A DNA stretch of 64,000 bases, taken from positions 178,388,501 to 178,452,500 of the forward strand of contig NC_135787.1 of assembly GCF_051106095.1 (NCBI RefSeq). Reading direction: 5' to 3'. Below are positions 37,398 through 49,566 of the stretch, piece after piece. How positions within the stretch are numbered: position 1 is the first letter of the stretch; every line of letters starts with the position of its first letter. Below the pieces are notes generated by a model, which worked only from the letters and a program-made list of their open reading frames with translations, was not told the DNA's origin and did no database searches. This DNA is from Pogona vitticeps (lineage: Eukaryota; Chordata; Lepidosauria; Squamata; Agamidae). A program made the translations under genes and the position numbers.

Positions 37398-38125
37398 AAA
37401 GAAGAAGAAGAAGCAGGATTCCACCTTTACACACCCAACTTCCCACCCACCCCGTCCCTTCAGGCTCTTCCCTTCAGCAAGTGTCAACTGCATCAGCCAT
37501 GCGTCAGGTGGAAATGCCAAGGCCCTTTCACAGAAATAAAGCCACACACAGGAAATCCTCAACTCTTTGTAACAACGTCTGCTTGACAGGCAGGGGAAAG
37601 CTGCCAGGCTGTGGGTGGCATCATCACGACTGGCAAACGGCAATCCTGAAATATGTGTTTTTATTCATGACACTTGTTGTTGTATATCGCAGCATAAGCT
37701 ACGTTGATCTGGGCTGCCAAAGCAGGGGGTCCTTTGGGAAAGCTGCCCGTCTACATATGGCAAGTTTCATATGGGGTAAAATTTGGAGTTAAGTGGAGAA
37801 GCTCAGCATGAATGATTTCTTCATGTTTACACACAGCAAGCCAGTGGATCCTTTCCTGATAGTTTGCAGCTGCAACATCTCATTACAGAAACAGCTATGA
37901 AAACATTATTTACTTTTTAAAAAGTCCCACTTTGGCCTAACTATCTACTCTGACGTTAACACTGGGAAAGTGTGGAACACCAGATTATTTTTATCATCCT
38001 TCATATACCACTTAGGCTACACAAAGTGTTTTAACTGTTTTATCCACATCTTTACAACCTGAGATCTTTTAGGAAACTATCATTAGTTCCCTTGTAAATG
38101 GAGAACCTGACCAGAACTGCTGGAC

Positions 38126-38265
38126 AGCTCAGCAGCTTAAGTCATTGACTTTGGAGCCAGCGGTTGGGAGTTCAATCCCTACTGTGCCCAATTGAGAGGG
38201 GCTGGACTTGATGATCCATTGGGTCTTTTCCAGCTCTGCAGTTCAAAGGTTATTACAGTATTATT
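38126..38265 (+). repeat. tRNA-derived SINE
   Basis: gacagctcagcagcttaagt (A box), gcggttgggagttcaatccc (B box), tgggtcttttccagctctgc, tail attacagtattattg. The next copy follows within 15 bp. Confidence 0.75.
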
Positions 38266-38276
38266 GTTATTATACA

Positions 38277-38390
38277 GATCCAGAGGTTAGGAATTTGATT
38301 CTGCCTGAGTCTTCTTGAGAGATGAAGGACTTGATGATCTATTAGGTCCCTTTCAGCTCTGCAGTTCTAACATTATTATAATTACCAAGA
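38277..38390 (+). repeat. tRNA-derived SINE, headless copy
   Basis: Starts at the B-box half (cagaggttaggaatttgatt) and continues ggacttgatgatctattagg, ttcagctctgcagttctaac with an attattata tail. Tandem with 38126-38265. Confidence 0.7.
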
Positions 38391-39224
38391 ATGCTTTCTG
38401 AGATCAGTGGTGGACCAAGATCTATCTCTGAGTTAGGGATGGCAACGTTATCAGCTTGGTTTTCCAGTTTTGGAAATTTGGGGTTGCGGGTGGGGACTCA
38501 TGAATAATTAACCGAACCACAATTCTCTTCCAACCCTAGGGGATGAAGAAATCTACCAATCGCAATTTCTCCCACTTTCAAATTTCGGCAAATTCTGTTT
38601 AAGAATAAACTGAAACAAGATTCTAAATCATCTCCAATTTTTCCACATGGAAATGCATCAATCAGATCTCACTCAAGATGATCTACGTCACTGTAAATAG
38701 AATGCTGCTTTGGGCTCAGCATCATCAACAATGTCTTCCAAAATGGAGTATAATTTATTCCAGGTCTCCCCAATTTGAGTGTAATGGAAGTTGTAATTCA
38801 ACAGGGAGCCTGGTTGTAGAAGGCTGGGTTAAACCAATTGGAGGAATGCCGCACTCTTTGCCTACAGGGAGTCAGCTTCGTACTGGGTCTTTTCCAACAT
38901 TAAAGGTTAATTGCTACTTTCTAACAGACAACCACATATTTGGGCATACCTATATAACACAGATACATGATGGAGTATGACAAAACAAAGCATTTCTTCA
39001 CACAAGACAGAATTAGTCCATGGAGTTTAGTACAAACACTATATGGTGATCACCACTATTTTACTTACTTACATGCCTAAAAGGAGGTGCATTGACGGAT
39101 AAGCTACTTATCAGTGGCAATTGGCCAAGATAAATCCATGTATGCCACTGGGTATCACTAAGTCAGAAAACAGCAGGGGAAGGATGCTGCATCCTGCACG
39201 TGGACTTAGGAAGAGCACAGCAAT

Positions 39225-39400
39225 ATAGGAAACCACCTTATGCTGAGTCAGACCTTGGATCCATCTAGAAGGGTCCCCTGGGAGATCAGGCATGATTCTT
39301 TCCTAGCCATACCTGTAGACGGCTGGGGATTGAATTCAGGACCTTCTGCATGCACAGTATGTGGTTTCCTGCTACACTACAGCTCCTCCCACACACAACA
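39225..39400 (-). repeat. Sauropsid tRNA SINE, second family
   Basis: On the minus strand: ggagctgtagtgtagcagga, tgcatgcagaaggtcctgaa, ttcaatccccagcc (B box), then ccaaggtctgactcagcata and aggtggtttcctatatt. The +strand relatives are at 5300-5412 and 45511-45860. Confidence 0.7.
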
Positions 39401-39482
39401 CCCAATATTCACTGGTGGGTCTGGACCACAACATTCTTCTTACATTCCAACACAGTATCAATAAACACTCTGTTCTACATAC

Positions 39483-39585
39483 CATAAATCCATCCAACAC
39501 AGATGACCTCAAAGACAGCAAGGAAGAGAAGGCACGTGCCGCTTGCTGAATAATAATCAAACAGCTGGAAAATGTACATTCCACC
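39483..39585 (-). CDS. SLC6A12: SLC6A12 exon w9: TM10
   Basis: 103 nt, acceptor ttttgcag, donor gtatgt. It encodes [34 protein letters not shown] and the first base of Gly. EGGMY.FQLFDYY is a strong signature of TM10 in GABA/betaine transporters. The exon is isolated by a 10-kb intron on its 3' side, and it lies between two copies of a 130-bp repeat (37261-37397 and 40005-40137). Confidence 0.96.
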
Positions 39586-39904
39586 CTGCAAAAGGAACAA
39601 AGGGTAATGGTTGAACTATGTGTAAAGGGCCAGATCCAAGGGTTTAAAAAGGGGGAGGGAGGAATAAGAGAAAGGTTATATATAGCATGTTGTGTTGACT
39701 AATACAGAAAGAGGCAACTTGGCATAAATTGTGTGTGCGCGCATTTTCTAGGAGGCATGCCAAGTTGTGTACAGCTGTGTACAATATCACCATGGCAGTA
39801 CGTTGTCGAACGTGCTTGTCACTTTGGCTGGGGGAGTCACAACGCAGTTTTCCTCCGTCTTGAAAACCTACACATATCTACAACTGCACCGTCACTCCAA
39901 GAAT

Positions 39905-39990
39905 TTATTTTAGATACTGTATTTATTTAGATATTTTTAACCCGCCTTTCTCCTTAAAAAGGACCCGAGGGGGCTTACAACAATTCAAAG
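39905..39990 (-). mobile_element. CR1-group LINE 3' end, short
   Basis: Reverse complement reads ttgtaagccccctcgggtcc, tttttaaggagaaaggcggg, ttaaaaatatctaaataaat: a LINE 3' terminus of under 100 bp. Confidence 0.65.
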
Positions 39991-40004
39991 ACAGCATTTA
40001 AATG

Positions 40005-40137
40005 TCGGATTTCTTTTGGAATGATATACACTGGTGCCAGTTAGAAAATGCTTTCTGAGCTGTGTTATTGCGTCATGTGGCCTCCAATCTAAAAAACACA
40101 TCCTTGTGTGTTAGATTTTTTGAAAATTGATTTTTTT
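40005..40137. repeat. 130-bp dispersed repeat, copy B
   Basis: Direct-orientation partner of 37261-37397. The two copies lie on either side of exon w9 (39483-39585), 2.7 kb apart, in adjacent introns. Confidence 0.8.
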
Positions 40138-40513
40138 AAAACATTAATTGATACTGCTGCCCAGGCTTTTTTTCCCCAAACTCATTCTGGAATGCATTAA
40201 CACCTGTGTCAGAGTAAGTAGTGTCTGTAGGGATCTGCAGAGTTTGCTGAAACAGATGCAAAGTACATCTGGCTTTGAAATTGCCTGTTGTAACTTTTAT
40301 CAAATATTGGTTCTGCCCAAAGGGGTTCGACTAAGAAAGAGTAGGGCTGCAATCAAAACTCTTCTTCGCTGCCCCATGTTTTTATTTTTGCACTGCATTA
40401 ATCTATCATGATGCCACCTCAAAACATTTTAAAATGGTATAAACTGGGGGATTTGTTCCCCTTCTCACCTGTCACCAAAATATCCACTTGAGCATTACCC
40501 AGCAAAGTAAATA

Positions 40514-40949
40514 CAGTGGTGCCTCGCTTAACGAGCGCACCGTACAACGACGAAATCGCATAGCGATCCCTTTTTTGGGATTGCTAATGCGATCGCTCAA
40601 CGACTTTTAGATAGGGCGAAACTCGCTTTGCGAAGATCGGTAAGCGTTTCACTTACCGATCTTCACAAAACGAAGCCCCGACGATCAGCTGTTCGGCGGA
40701 CAAAATGGCCGCCGGAAGCCCCAAAATGGCCGCGCGCAGCGTTTTCGCGCCCTTCCCTCGCTTAACGAGGGCGCGAAAATGGCTGCCGACCATAGGAAGC
40801 ATTGCTGAACGGTGAGTAAAGGAGCCTTTTGGAACACATTAAATGATGTTTAATGTGTTCCAATGGCTTTCCCTGCCCCGTTCAGCGATGTTTCGCTATA
40901 GCGAAGGTTAATCCAGAACGGATTAACCTCACTATGCGAGGCACCACTG
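40514..40949. mobile_element. pogo/Tigger-like MITE, copy 2
   Basis: 436 bp with TA on both sides (40512-40513, 40950-40951). Left end cagtggtgcctcgcttaacg; right end the inverted ctatgcgaggcaccactg. Interior GC-rich with several CpG-rich blocks (gccgcgcgcagcg). No transposase. Confidence 0.88.
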
Positions 40950-41329
40950 TACTACATCCCAAGTGATGCCAAAACCTGGGGCTGGGTGATCAGTCAAGGC
41001 ACAGAATTAGAACAGGATGCATGGGACGCGCCTTCCCAGATCACGACCCCCCCCTATTCCACTGCCCTGCCCACTCACCTGCTATCACATGATTTAAAAG
41101 ATATTGGGAAGGCTGCTATACTACAAAAAGCCATATTTTTCCTATACTGTAACATGTTAGGATAGTTAGCCGAACCTCAACAGCATTTGAAAGCACAAGC
41201 TAGAGTTCATTCACGCGCATTTACTGTATATGCGATTCCTATAGCCACTGGGAGTTTTTACATCCAAAAATTAATATGCATCATATGCCAGAAAATGTTT
41301 AAAGCACAGATAGCAAACCTGCGGTCTTC

Positions 41330-41445
41330 CAGATGTCATCTAACTACACATCCCACAGTCGCCGACCAGTGGCCATAATTACTGCTGTTGATGGGAGCTG
41401 TAGCACTTAGAAAATCACAAGGAGTTACAACATCCAACAGACAAC
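41330..41445. mobile_element. Palindromic MITE remnant
   Basis: ccagatgtcatctaactaca and the inverted tgatgggagctgtagcactt around cgaccagtggccataattac. Degraded member of the 11913-12020 family. Confidence 0.5.
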
Positions 41446-41699
41446 CTGGTTTGAAGGCTAAAACAGGGACAGCTGTTTACTTGAGTCAGGCACCAGAAAC
41501 CAGGGACTTGCTTTGGGGCTGAAAGGGAACTATATAGCGTATGTCTGCCTCTCATATAATCATGCAATGTAGTCAGATGGGTCAAAATTCTGGAGAGTAG
41601 TTCATAATATTATAACACTATAGGAATGAGGTTGGACAGACATCCTTAACTACAAATTCCATTTTCTCCCCTCCCCTTCCTCTGACTTCCCCCGCTCAC

Positions 41700-41837
41700 C
41701 TCAGTGACCAGTAGCAAGCCAATCAGGTAGCATACAATCGCAATGAACAGGATGAGCAGCTCTCTGCGTCCTTTCCTTCGGAAGATTTCAGGATACAAGT
41801 CAACAACAGCTGTCACTAAGCTCTCGACACAGACGAA
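41700..41837 (-). CDS. SLC6A12: SLC6A12 exon w8: end of TM8 and TM9
   Basis: 138 nt, phase 0, acceptor tcccacag, donor gtgagc. It encodes [35 protein letters not shown] and [11 protein letters not shown]. The Cys of FVCVE matches the binding-site Cys of BGT-1, GAT-2 and GAT-3 (Thr400 in GAT-1). The first half ([11 protein letters not shown]) looks more like remembered GAT-2, and the second half ([15 protein letters not shown]) more like BGT-1. Confidence 0.96.
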
Positions 41838-42154
41838 CTGTGGGAGAAATTATATCAGGAAACCCAGATTCCAGAGATTTTCTGTCTCCACCTTCCTTCC
41901 TTCCTTGCTGTCCGTCTCCTCCAATATATGCCTTACTGGCGTAGCTTCCCAGCTGCATCTTCCTCTAGCCACCCAATCTTGACGAACGCAGGGCTGGGCC
42001 TGTGGTACACAGCTGCAAACCACAGATTTTCACACACTTGCAATAGCATCTAAACTTCAGAATCTGTGCAGAATACTTCCTCTTAACAGCAGGTACCTAC
42101 AATTGCCTAGGCACAGACCAAAATGACTGGAAGCCATAGCTGGAAGTATTGGTC

Positions 42155-42275
42155 ACAAGAAGAGTCCACCATTTTAGGAGTCAAAGATTGGGACTTCGAT
42201 TCCCCACTGTGCCTGTTTGACTGGGTCTGGAACTGATGATCCATAGGGTCATCAGTTCTAAGATTATTATTCTTA
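42155..42275 (+). repeat. tRNA-derived SINE, headless copy
   Basis: gattgggacttcgattcccc (B box), actgtgcctgtttgactggg, ccatagggtcatcagttcta, attattattc tail. A-box half eroded. Confidence 0.65.
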
Positions 42276-42812
42276 TTAATTCCAGTTACATGTCTATAAA
42301 GAGACCTTTTGCAGAGACCCTGGAGATCTCAGGCAGGGCCATTCACAATAGAAAGCACTGGGCAAGACGGACCAACTGTATCTCCTGTGGCCAACATGCA
42401 GCATAATGGACATAGCAAATGGTCCTTTTTTACTCTCCTTTCAAAGGTATTTATTACCTACATTTTTCCCTTGCCTTTCCTCCAATGAGCTCATCATGAC
42501 TCTCCTCCTCACAACTTTATTCTCATAACAACAATCCTATGAACTAGATCAGACTAAGAAAGAGTGACTACCAAGGTGAGTTTCTATGGCCACAAGTGTG
42601 TGGCGCTTGTCAAAGACGGGTTGATCTGAAATAATAAAGGGGTGAGGGATTAACAACAACAAGAGGGATATTTCTGAGATGAATCTGAGGCAAGTCCCAA
42701 GTACCTGCTCCTGCTTCCCCAAGTTTTAGGGTTTTATTCATTATATTACTAATAAACACTTGATATAACTGATCCATGCAGTTTCTTTGTGTTTAGATTC
42801 CAATATCTAATT

Positions 42813-42951
42813 CAGTTGTTCCCAACTTTGGGTCCCTAGACTTAGTTCTTGGACCAAAACTCCCAGATGCCTCCATCACTAGCTGTGCTGGCCAGACTTT
42901 CTGGGAGTTGTAGTCCAAAAACATCTGGGGACCCAAGGATGGGAGCCACCG
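42813..42951. mobile_element. hAT-like palindromic MITE with perfect 8-bp duplication
   Basis: 139 bp. Left end cagttgttcccaactttggg, right end the inverted cccaaggatgggagccaccg. Flanked on both sides by the identical 8 bp atctaatt (42805-42812 and 42952-42959), the length used by hAT transposons. Only 86 bp separate it from exon w7, on the exon's donor side. Confidence 0.88.
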
Positions 42952-43037
42952 ATCTAATTCTTCTGCACGTCGCCTACATATGCTCCCTGAACTTAGATGG
43001 AAATAAGAAAACCTGGAATTGGTTTTTTTCCCCATAC

Positions 43038-43150
43038 TTGACTGTCCAGACCCAAGAAGATCAACATAAGGAAGAATAAGCAGGACCACAGCTGTGAAAT
43101 GGGCATCAGGGTTACAGCTCTCGGGTAGGCAATGAATGCTAGGCCAGGAC
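43038..43150 (-). CDS. SLC6A12: SLC6A12 exon w7: loop 4 and TM8
   Basis: 113 nt, acceptor attggcag, donor gtatgg. It completes Gly and encodes [32 protein letters not shown] and LGLDSQ. The LGLDSQ end holds the TM8 Asp and Ser that bind Na2 in SLC6 transporters. No open frame of useful length marks the exon because stops lie close outside both splice sites, so it is easily missed. The phase fit on both sides confirms it. Confidence 0.95.
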
Positions 43151-43879
43151 CTGCCAATCAAAATAAAGTGAGAGAAGAAACAATTCATTAAGTCCAGAAA
43201 GATGCCACTTATAACCTTCCATTGAACTCAAAACTCCCCTCGTGCCCTTTGGCTGTGCTAGATGGAGCAAATGAGAGTTGAAGGTCAACGACCTCAATTT
43301 CCCCGGTCTTGTTAAGTCCAACATGGAAACTGAGTTGATATAGGCAAAGCTAAACTCATCATGTAGTAAGGAGGCTGGAGAAGAAGCACTAACATTCACA
43401 TCCTCTAGCCTTAACTTTTTTGGTTAACCTTTCTAGGCAAAATATCAAAAGATGGAAACATTATTCACATTTATCCTAACATTCACATTAGACTGTGAAG
43501 GAAAGTTAATTTCTTAACTTTCAACCATTAATGGACAAGAGAACATGAATGTGTTATCTTAGTCTTTGCTAATGTATTATTAATGCCTTGGCTTTCAACT
43601 TTAAAAATCAATTACAACTACTAGAAGTAGCTACAAATGATGAAAACGACCAAGCCGTACTGAAGGAACTGAATGAATTAATGCCAAATGTTGTTACTAA
43701 AAAACTTAATACCATGGGTGTTTAATATTAAAATAATAACTTTTAAAATAGTTGTTATATGTTTGCAAATATGTGTAATATATCTTCCCATCCTTCCTCT
43801 TAACCACAGATTCTGAATGCTCCTTTCAGGAGCTGCATGAAAAAAGTTGTGTAACAAACAGCTGAAAATATCTGAACTC

Positions 43880-43917
43880 TCTCTCTCTCTCTCTCTTTCT
43901 CTTTCTCTCTCTGTGAC
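43880..43917. repeat. CT microsatellite
   Basis: ctctctctctctctctctct with ttt interruptions, followed by gtgacaattg. GA-rich in transcript sense. Confidence 0.85.
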
Positions 43918-44683
43918 AATTGAGACTATTTTGACCAGGGCTTGGTTACAAAATGGGTTAATAAAGCTCTTGGCTAGTGCCTGCAATTTTCATAAACACA
44001 GCCAATTGGTTTTTAATATATAATATTAAAAATGTACCAAGAAAAGGGGGGCCTTTTGAGCAGCCTGCTCTACAGCTTGTATTTTCATAACACAGTTTTG
44101 GTTTTGATGACAATCCCAGTACTGATTAAAAGACTGTTATTAAAATATGAGCAATGACTGCACTCTGAATGGCAAAACAAAAAGAGCAATAACGCTTTTA
44201 TTCAAGGACTAGTTGAGGCAAGTTTGAACAGTTTGCAAGTCTGAAAACCACTTGCTTAGGAATTAACTATCATGTGACCTTTTGCATCTCTGGATCCCCT
44301 TGTTGGGATTATGTTTCGGGAGATGGGCAAACAAGGTCGATGCAGGATTTTGAAACATGGAAAGTCTTGAAGCTAGGTCAAGACCCCATGAAACTACACT
44401 CAGGTTTACAAGCTGTAAAGTTTTACAGGCTCCCTACTCCAGCTGTCCCAGGATGAATCTGCACTTAATTGATTATTTGTATTTATTTCATTTCTTTCAA
44501 GAAGCTCAAGGTACATTAAACTTTAAACATTTCAGAAGCAGTGGAAGACTTTTTTCATTCCCAGCACAAGGAACTTTAATGGGTCTCCTGCAGGCTCTGA
44601 GACAGAAACCAAGTTCTTATACAACTCCATGGTTTATATTTGACCCGTGTCCTGGCTTACAGCAATGGCCACAACATGCTCAC

Positions 44684-44808
44684 CTGATTCAGCCACATCG
44701 GAGACAGACATCCCCTGTTCTCGTGCCATGAAGCCTAATACAGAGAAAATGGCAAAGCCAGCCACAAAGCTGGTGGCGCTGTTCAGGAAGCAGAGCATAA
44801 TGCAATCC
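44684..44808 (-). CDS. SLC6A12: SLC6A12 exon w6: TM7
   Basis: 125 nt, acceptor cccaacag, donor gtgagc. The first base completes Arg; the exon then encodes [36 protein letters not shown] and DVAES, and leaves the first base of Gly. The NSATSF stretch in TM7 contains the Asn and Ser positions that coordinate Na1 and chloride in this family. The VAES end leads into the loop before TM8. Confidence 0.96.
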
Positions 44809-45510
44809 CTGTTGGGCAATTCCAGAAAGAGCAAGTGAGAGACAGAAAGCATGGTTCACACAAGAAGGTGGGTGCTTAAGTTCTTGAAAAGGGCTGGCAT
44901 GAGAGTAGGCACAAGACAACAACCAGAGGCATGAATGCAACCATTGGCACGGATGGCAAAGAAGAGTTCTGCGCTCAGAGAATGGCTTCTCGCCTTAGCT
45001 GTTAACACCAAGTCAGAGAAGCACTCTTGCCCTCCTATGCTGCACTGTTCAGGATGGGATTTTTGGAACCGATGAGCTTCCAGCCCCATCATTTGGTGGG
45101 AACCTGAACTTGCCACTTTAAAGATATGCAATTCCTGTCCTTGTGGCATGGAAGGAACTAGTTAAGCCCTCTAGGAGAGGGAGGAGGATGTGTGTATACC
45201 TTACTGGGGCCGAGTTATGGGGCTAGAAGCTGTCAAACTAGCAGAAAGTAGAGCAGCCCTCTTTCCTTCCTGTGCCCCTTCTTCCTGCTCTTAGAAAAGT
45301 GTGCTGCTGCACATTGGGAGTCACAGGGATCCCCCAAAATGTGCAAAGGTGCATTTAAAACCTTTTTGTAAAAGCCATTAAAACCAAACATGTTACCATG
45401 AATTCCACAACCTATTGAACCCATAATCATTAAATCCCCATAGAAGCCACCCTGCTCATTGCTTACTGAACTAGAGCAAGAAGGAAAACCAGGTTGAGAT
45501 GACTACTGGT

Positions 45511-45860
45511 GGAGCACATTTTGCATGTAGAAGGTACAAGGTTTAGCCCTGCCACACCCCCCCCCCAGAAAAACCTCTGCCCAGAGCTGTAGCTAGCTAA
45601 TTCTGCACCCAAGGCATGAATATCAAGTTGCGCTCTCCTATATTTTCACAGTCGTTATTTCGGTAAAACTGACTTGTTAGTGTTCCCATCCAGGTGAGCT
45701 CACCAAGCTTAAGACGGCAGCAGCACATGCATACCCGTGAGAAGCACCACATCCTTGTTTCAGCTCTGCTTCAGAATAAAAGCCTGGAAGGCTGCTGTCA
45801 CTGATAGAAGGCAATGCTCAGCTAGATGGGCCAAGAGTAGTTCAGCTCTGAATAAGAAGA
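45511..45860 (+). repeat. tRNA SINE, head and body separated
   Basis: Head 45511-45570 (gcacattttgcatgtagaag, tacaaggtttagccctgcc) and body 45765-45860 (ggctgctgtcactgatagaa, caatgctcagctagatggg) belong to the 39225-39400 family. The 190 bp between them is unrelated and may be an insertion. Confidence 0.5.
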
Positions 45861-45902
45861 TTGCCTCTGTATTTGGAACTTAAGCACCACCGACTACTCC
45901 TA

Positions 45903-46127
<225 letters not shown>

Positions 46128-47440
46128 TTATTTCCAGCAAGGATAACTACTTGCAGATCACAAAAAAAGAAGAACGAAGAAAGATACTGATCTACATGAA
46201 ACTGCCCATATTAAGGAATACTGCATAAATGTACAGATATGCCAGCCCTTTGGTCTTAAAGTCCCAGAACTCCCTCCCTGTGGTCGTTTGTTATTAAATC
46301 ATCCTTGGACAACCGTTTAAATAGAGGACACCCTCCTCAGACTGGCAGCCCTTCTAATGGACAACATTCCTCCTAAAAGAGGTCATGTGGCCACCCTAAC
46401 TCAGAATGACTTTATGATTCAGGCTGCTGGAGATTTGTGTGTTTATCTTGGATGGTGGTGCAATCGTTCACTTTATTCATTTAGTATGTTTTAAATTTAC
46501 AATTTTCCCCCTTGTTGCTTTTACATAGTGATTCACTTTTGGAGCCTATCTGACCAAAACACAGGGAGGGCGTCTTCTCAACACTGGATAGAAACACAAT
46601 TATTGATAACAACTCTCCTGATTCATCCTTTTTGGGGGGGGGCGAGGGGGGAGAAGATCAGCAATGACGCATAATATTACAGCAAGGGATAGATTTACAG
46701 ACACAAGCTTCCAGGTTTTTGAACTACAAAGTATAGAGGAATCGTTCTGGTATTTCAGATATGTCCCTGCTGGAATGCAGCTGATTTGATAACTATGCAA
46801 TTTTTCATAGGGTTTCTTGTGCTAGAAACTCCAGTCTCTTGAGGGAAATGCTGATGTTATCCATGAGAAACTCAAGCCAGATCCCAGTAAATTAGAAGAG
46901 ACGTTATCTTTCTCTTCTTTAATCATTTTCACTTAGGGCTTGGCAAAACCATCTGTCAGGTGTTGAATATTTAATAGAGGCAGCTGCATTCACTGTGCCT
47001 TCAGTAGCAATGGCCTAACATGCCCATATTTTAAAATGCTCTGGTGAAAACAGCGCTCATGCTGCAGTGAAGTGCCTCTAACTCTTTTAAAAGGGTTGGT
47101 GGCTTTAAGGTGGAAGGCTAAGAACTGCATTACAGAGAACAGGGTTGACCTTTGTCCAGCACTAAAAAAACTTTCTCTCTCTCAGACTGAATTGTACCCT
47201 AAAATAAAACAGCATGTTTGAGTCCAGGTCAAAAGTTTCCAGTACGTAGTGTCTCTGTACTTTGCCTGGACAATCCGGTCCAGGCTTGTTGTTCTCATTG
47301 GGCTTGATCCAGTTAATAGTCTCAACTAGAAAAGAGCCACTAAATTACATATGTGCTAGCTTACTGAAGTCCAATTGACTCAAGGGGTCTACTCTAGTCA
47401 GGACTAACAAGTGGAATTAGCCCTATGAGTTTATCTAGAG

Positions 47441-47576
47441 CAGTGATTTCCAACCTTGGGTCCCCAGATGTTCTTGGACTAAAACTCTCCAAAGCATTCA
47501 TCTCTAGCTGTGATGGCCAGGATTTCTGGAAATTGTAATCCAAGAACATCTAAGGACCCAAGCTTGGGAATCACTG
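47441..47576. mobile_element. hAT-like palindromic MITE
   Basis: Left cagtgatttccaaccttggg, right inverted cccaagcttgggaatcactg, with ccccagatgttcttggacta inside. Flanks atctagag and atccagca match at five of eight positions, so the duplication is decayed. Confidence 0.8.
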
Positions 47577-48864
47577 ATCCAGCACTATCAGGCGCATAAA
47601 CAGCAGCACTGTTAAGTTGTACATTTGAAGTACATGACTATCTACTTAGTAGCTTCATTGCTCAGAGTCCCAATGTGAATTCAGCTGGATTGGTTCATGT
47701 CAACAAATGAGGAATGGATCTTTTGTAAAGTTAACGGCTCTTATTTGCCCCCTTTTCAAGTCATCCTCAAAATACTTCACATTACAACAGGGATAGTTTA
47801 CAATAATATATTGTTCTAAGCAAAATCTTTTTCTCTCCCAGCTACCATGAGGCTTACAGCTAACCTCAGAGGAGGCAAGGAAATCTGTGGGAGGTAATGA
47901 ATAATGACATAGTCTCTGCTAATGAGAAGGTCCTGTGGCTTCACCCTGTGAGCCCTCTCTTCACTGGTATGCAGACAGACAGGGCCTTCTCAGTGGTGGT
48001 GCTGTGAGTTCAGAATACCCTTTCTGTAGAGGTTAATTGAGCTCTCTTTTCTGTGTCTTTCAGACAGAAGCTAAACGTGCATTCATTCCAAGAGGAATTG
48101 AATATAATTATGCTGCTGCTTTCAACTTGAAGATCGCTTATATTGGTGAAGCCCCTTGTTCCATTCATAGGCCAGCACTGCCCATTCTGAGTGGCATCCA
48201 CATCAATGATGGGAGCCTGTAGCCTTCTGCAGTCAAAACTTTGTTGTCTGGTGTAGTGTAACAGGTTTATACCTCACTCCTGCTATTTCTTCTCATTCTT
48301 TTCCTGCTGGACCTTGGGCACCATGGTAGCTATTTTCACTGTAGACGTTAAGACGTTACCCGAAGACTGCCATTCCACACGATGCTCTAGCTTTTGATGA
48401 TTGCAGTGCCAAGTTATAATTTGCATGGCTGTATGAGTAAGCTCATTGTAAATTAAACACCAGCAACAAAAACTTCCACCTCTTCCTTTGTCACACCATA
48501 TGTTACTCTTTATAACATTCAATTCACAAATTCAGCAAGGGTTGTTGAGATGTGAACAATAAAGAAATACGTGATACATATGCATGTGTGATTTGACATC
48601 ACGTTAGGCTCAGACAAAGGAACAGCCACATTCAGCACAGCCTCAATGTTCATGATCATCTTTAGGAATCTGTCAAGTTACTCAGAGGAATAATATTACT
48701 TTTAAAAGAAAATATTATTAAGATTTTGAGCGCCCACAAGTTAATTTGTTACCATTCTTATGGCATTATAACTTTCTCCCTCTTTCTCAAAAATAACTAA
48801 AGTAGTTACTTTCAATTACTTCAGGGGGAAATACCTGAAAGCAAATAATAGCCTGCCATGAATG

Positions 48865-49005
48865 TTCACTCTTGTTTTATTGTATTGTTGTTGTAGTTTA
48901 TGACTTTATGTTATTCTGTTAGACGCCCAGAGAAGTAGGTTGGCTACTAGTTGGGGGGGATATAAATGCAAACAGACAGACAGACGGACGGACAGACAGA
49001 CACTC
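48865..49005 (+). mobile_element. CR1-group LINE 3' end with tetranucleotide tail
   Basis: tatgttattctgttagacgc, ccagagaagtaggttggcta, gggggatataaatgcaaa, then an acagacagacagacggacgg simple repeat to 49005. Confidence 0.65.
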
Positions 49006-49262
49006 ACAGCATAGAAAGCAGCAATAGCAGCACACATAAAATGAGGTAGAATTTGAATTGTGTAAAATTCCTTTCACTATTTAGTAAGGTCTCAACCCAT
49101 CAATATAAAAGTGACTAAAATTTTATAGTTACATAAGTGAAGTTATCTCTTTTAAGTTACAATCAACTTGTGTGCTGTAGTTATGCTTTAGTTATTGCAA
49201 AAAAGGGTTATTTACAAATATATAATTATTTGTAATCAGTTACTTCCAAGTCACCAACTCAC

Positions 49263-49397
49263 TTGAGGATCTGCCAGTCTAGAGATGTCTGGTTTTAAGT
49301 AGAATATAATTCCTTCTCTGGCACCAGGTAAAGTGACTCCTCGAATCAACAGAATAAAAAGCATCACATAGGGGAATGTGGCAGTGAAGTAGACCAC
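49263..49397 (-). CDS. SLC6A12: SLC6A12 exon w4: TM5 and extracellular loop 3
   Basis: 135 nt, phase 0 on both sides, acceptor gcttgcag, donor gtgagt. It encodes [20 protein letters not shown] (TM5), [18 protein letters not shown] and SRLADPQ. The RGVTLPGA...GI..YLKPD block is a family signature. The exon lies just below a BovB LINE fragment (49567-49977), which sits only 170 bp upstream of its acceptor in transcript sense. Confidence 0.96.
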
Positions 49398-49566
49398 CTG
49401 CAAGCAAGCAAAAAAATAGAAGTAACCAAGAAGTCAATGAAAAACAACGAGAAGGACTTCTTGGCCATTACAATTTACCAGAAGAAATTAAACCAAGCAA
49501 TCTTGTCTTCTGAATGCATTACAAGGACTGAGGCAGTGCCCCACCAAATAAGTTGAACTGCAAGGA

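Larger units (their letters stand above)
29463..39482 (-). other. Large 10-kb SLC6A12 intron between w9 and w10
   Basis: 10020 nt, the longest intron seen. It holds palindromic MITE remnants (29785-29865, 31041-31170, 31704-31770), a perfect 16-bp hairpin (31373-31412), old RTE/BovB fragments (31880-32145, 33205-33415), a LINE 3' end split by a MITE (35090-35730), an (AAT)n tract, tRNA SINEs (36312-36602, 38126-38390, 39225-39400) and one copy of a 130-bp repeat (37261-37397). Nothing recognised in 29866-30778, 32150-33200, 33416-35089, 36603-37260, 37398-38125 and 38391-39224. Confidence 0.65.

Noticed and set aside
41838-44683. Apparent loss of the TM8 exon, since no open frame showed it
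   Set aside because: The exon is present at 43038-43150 with proper splice sites and phase; stops just outside hide it.
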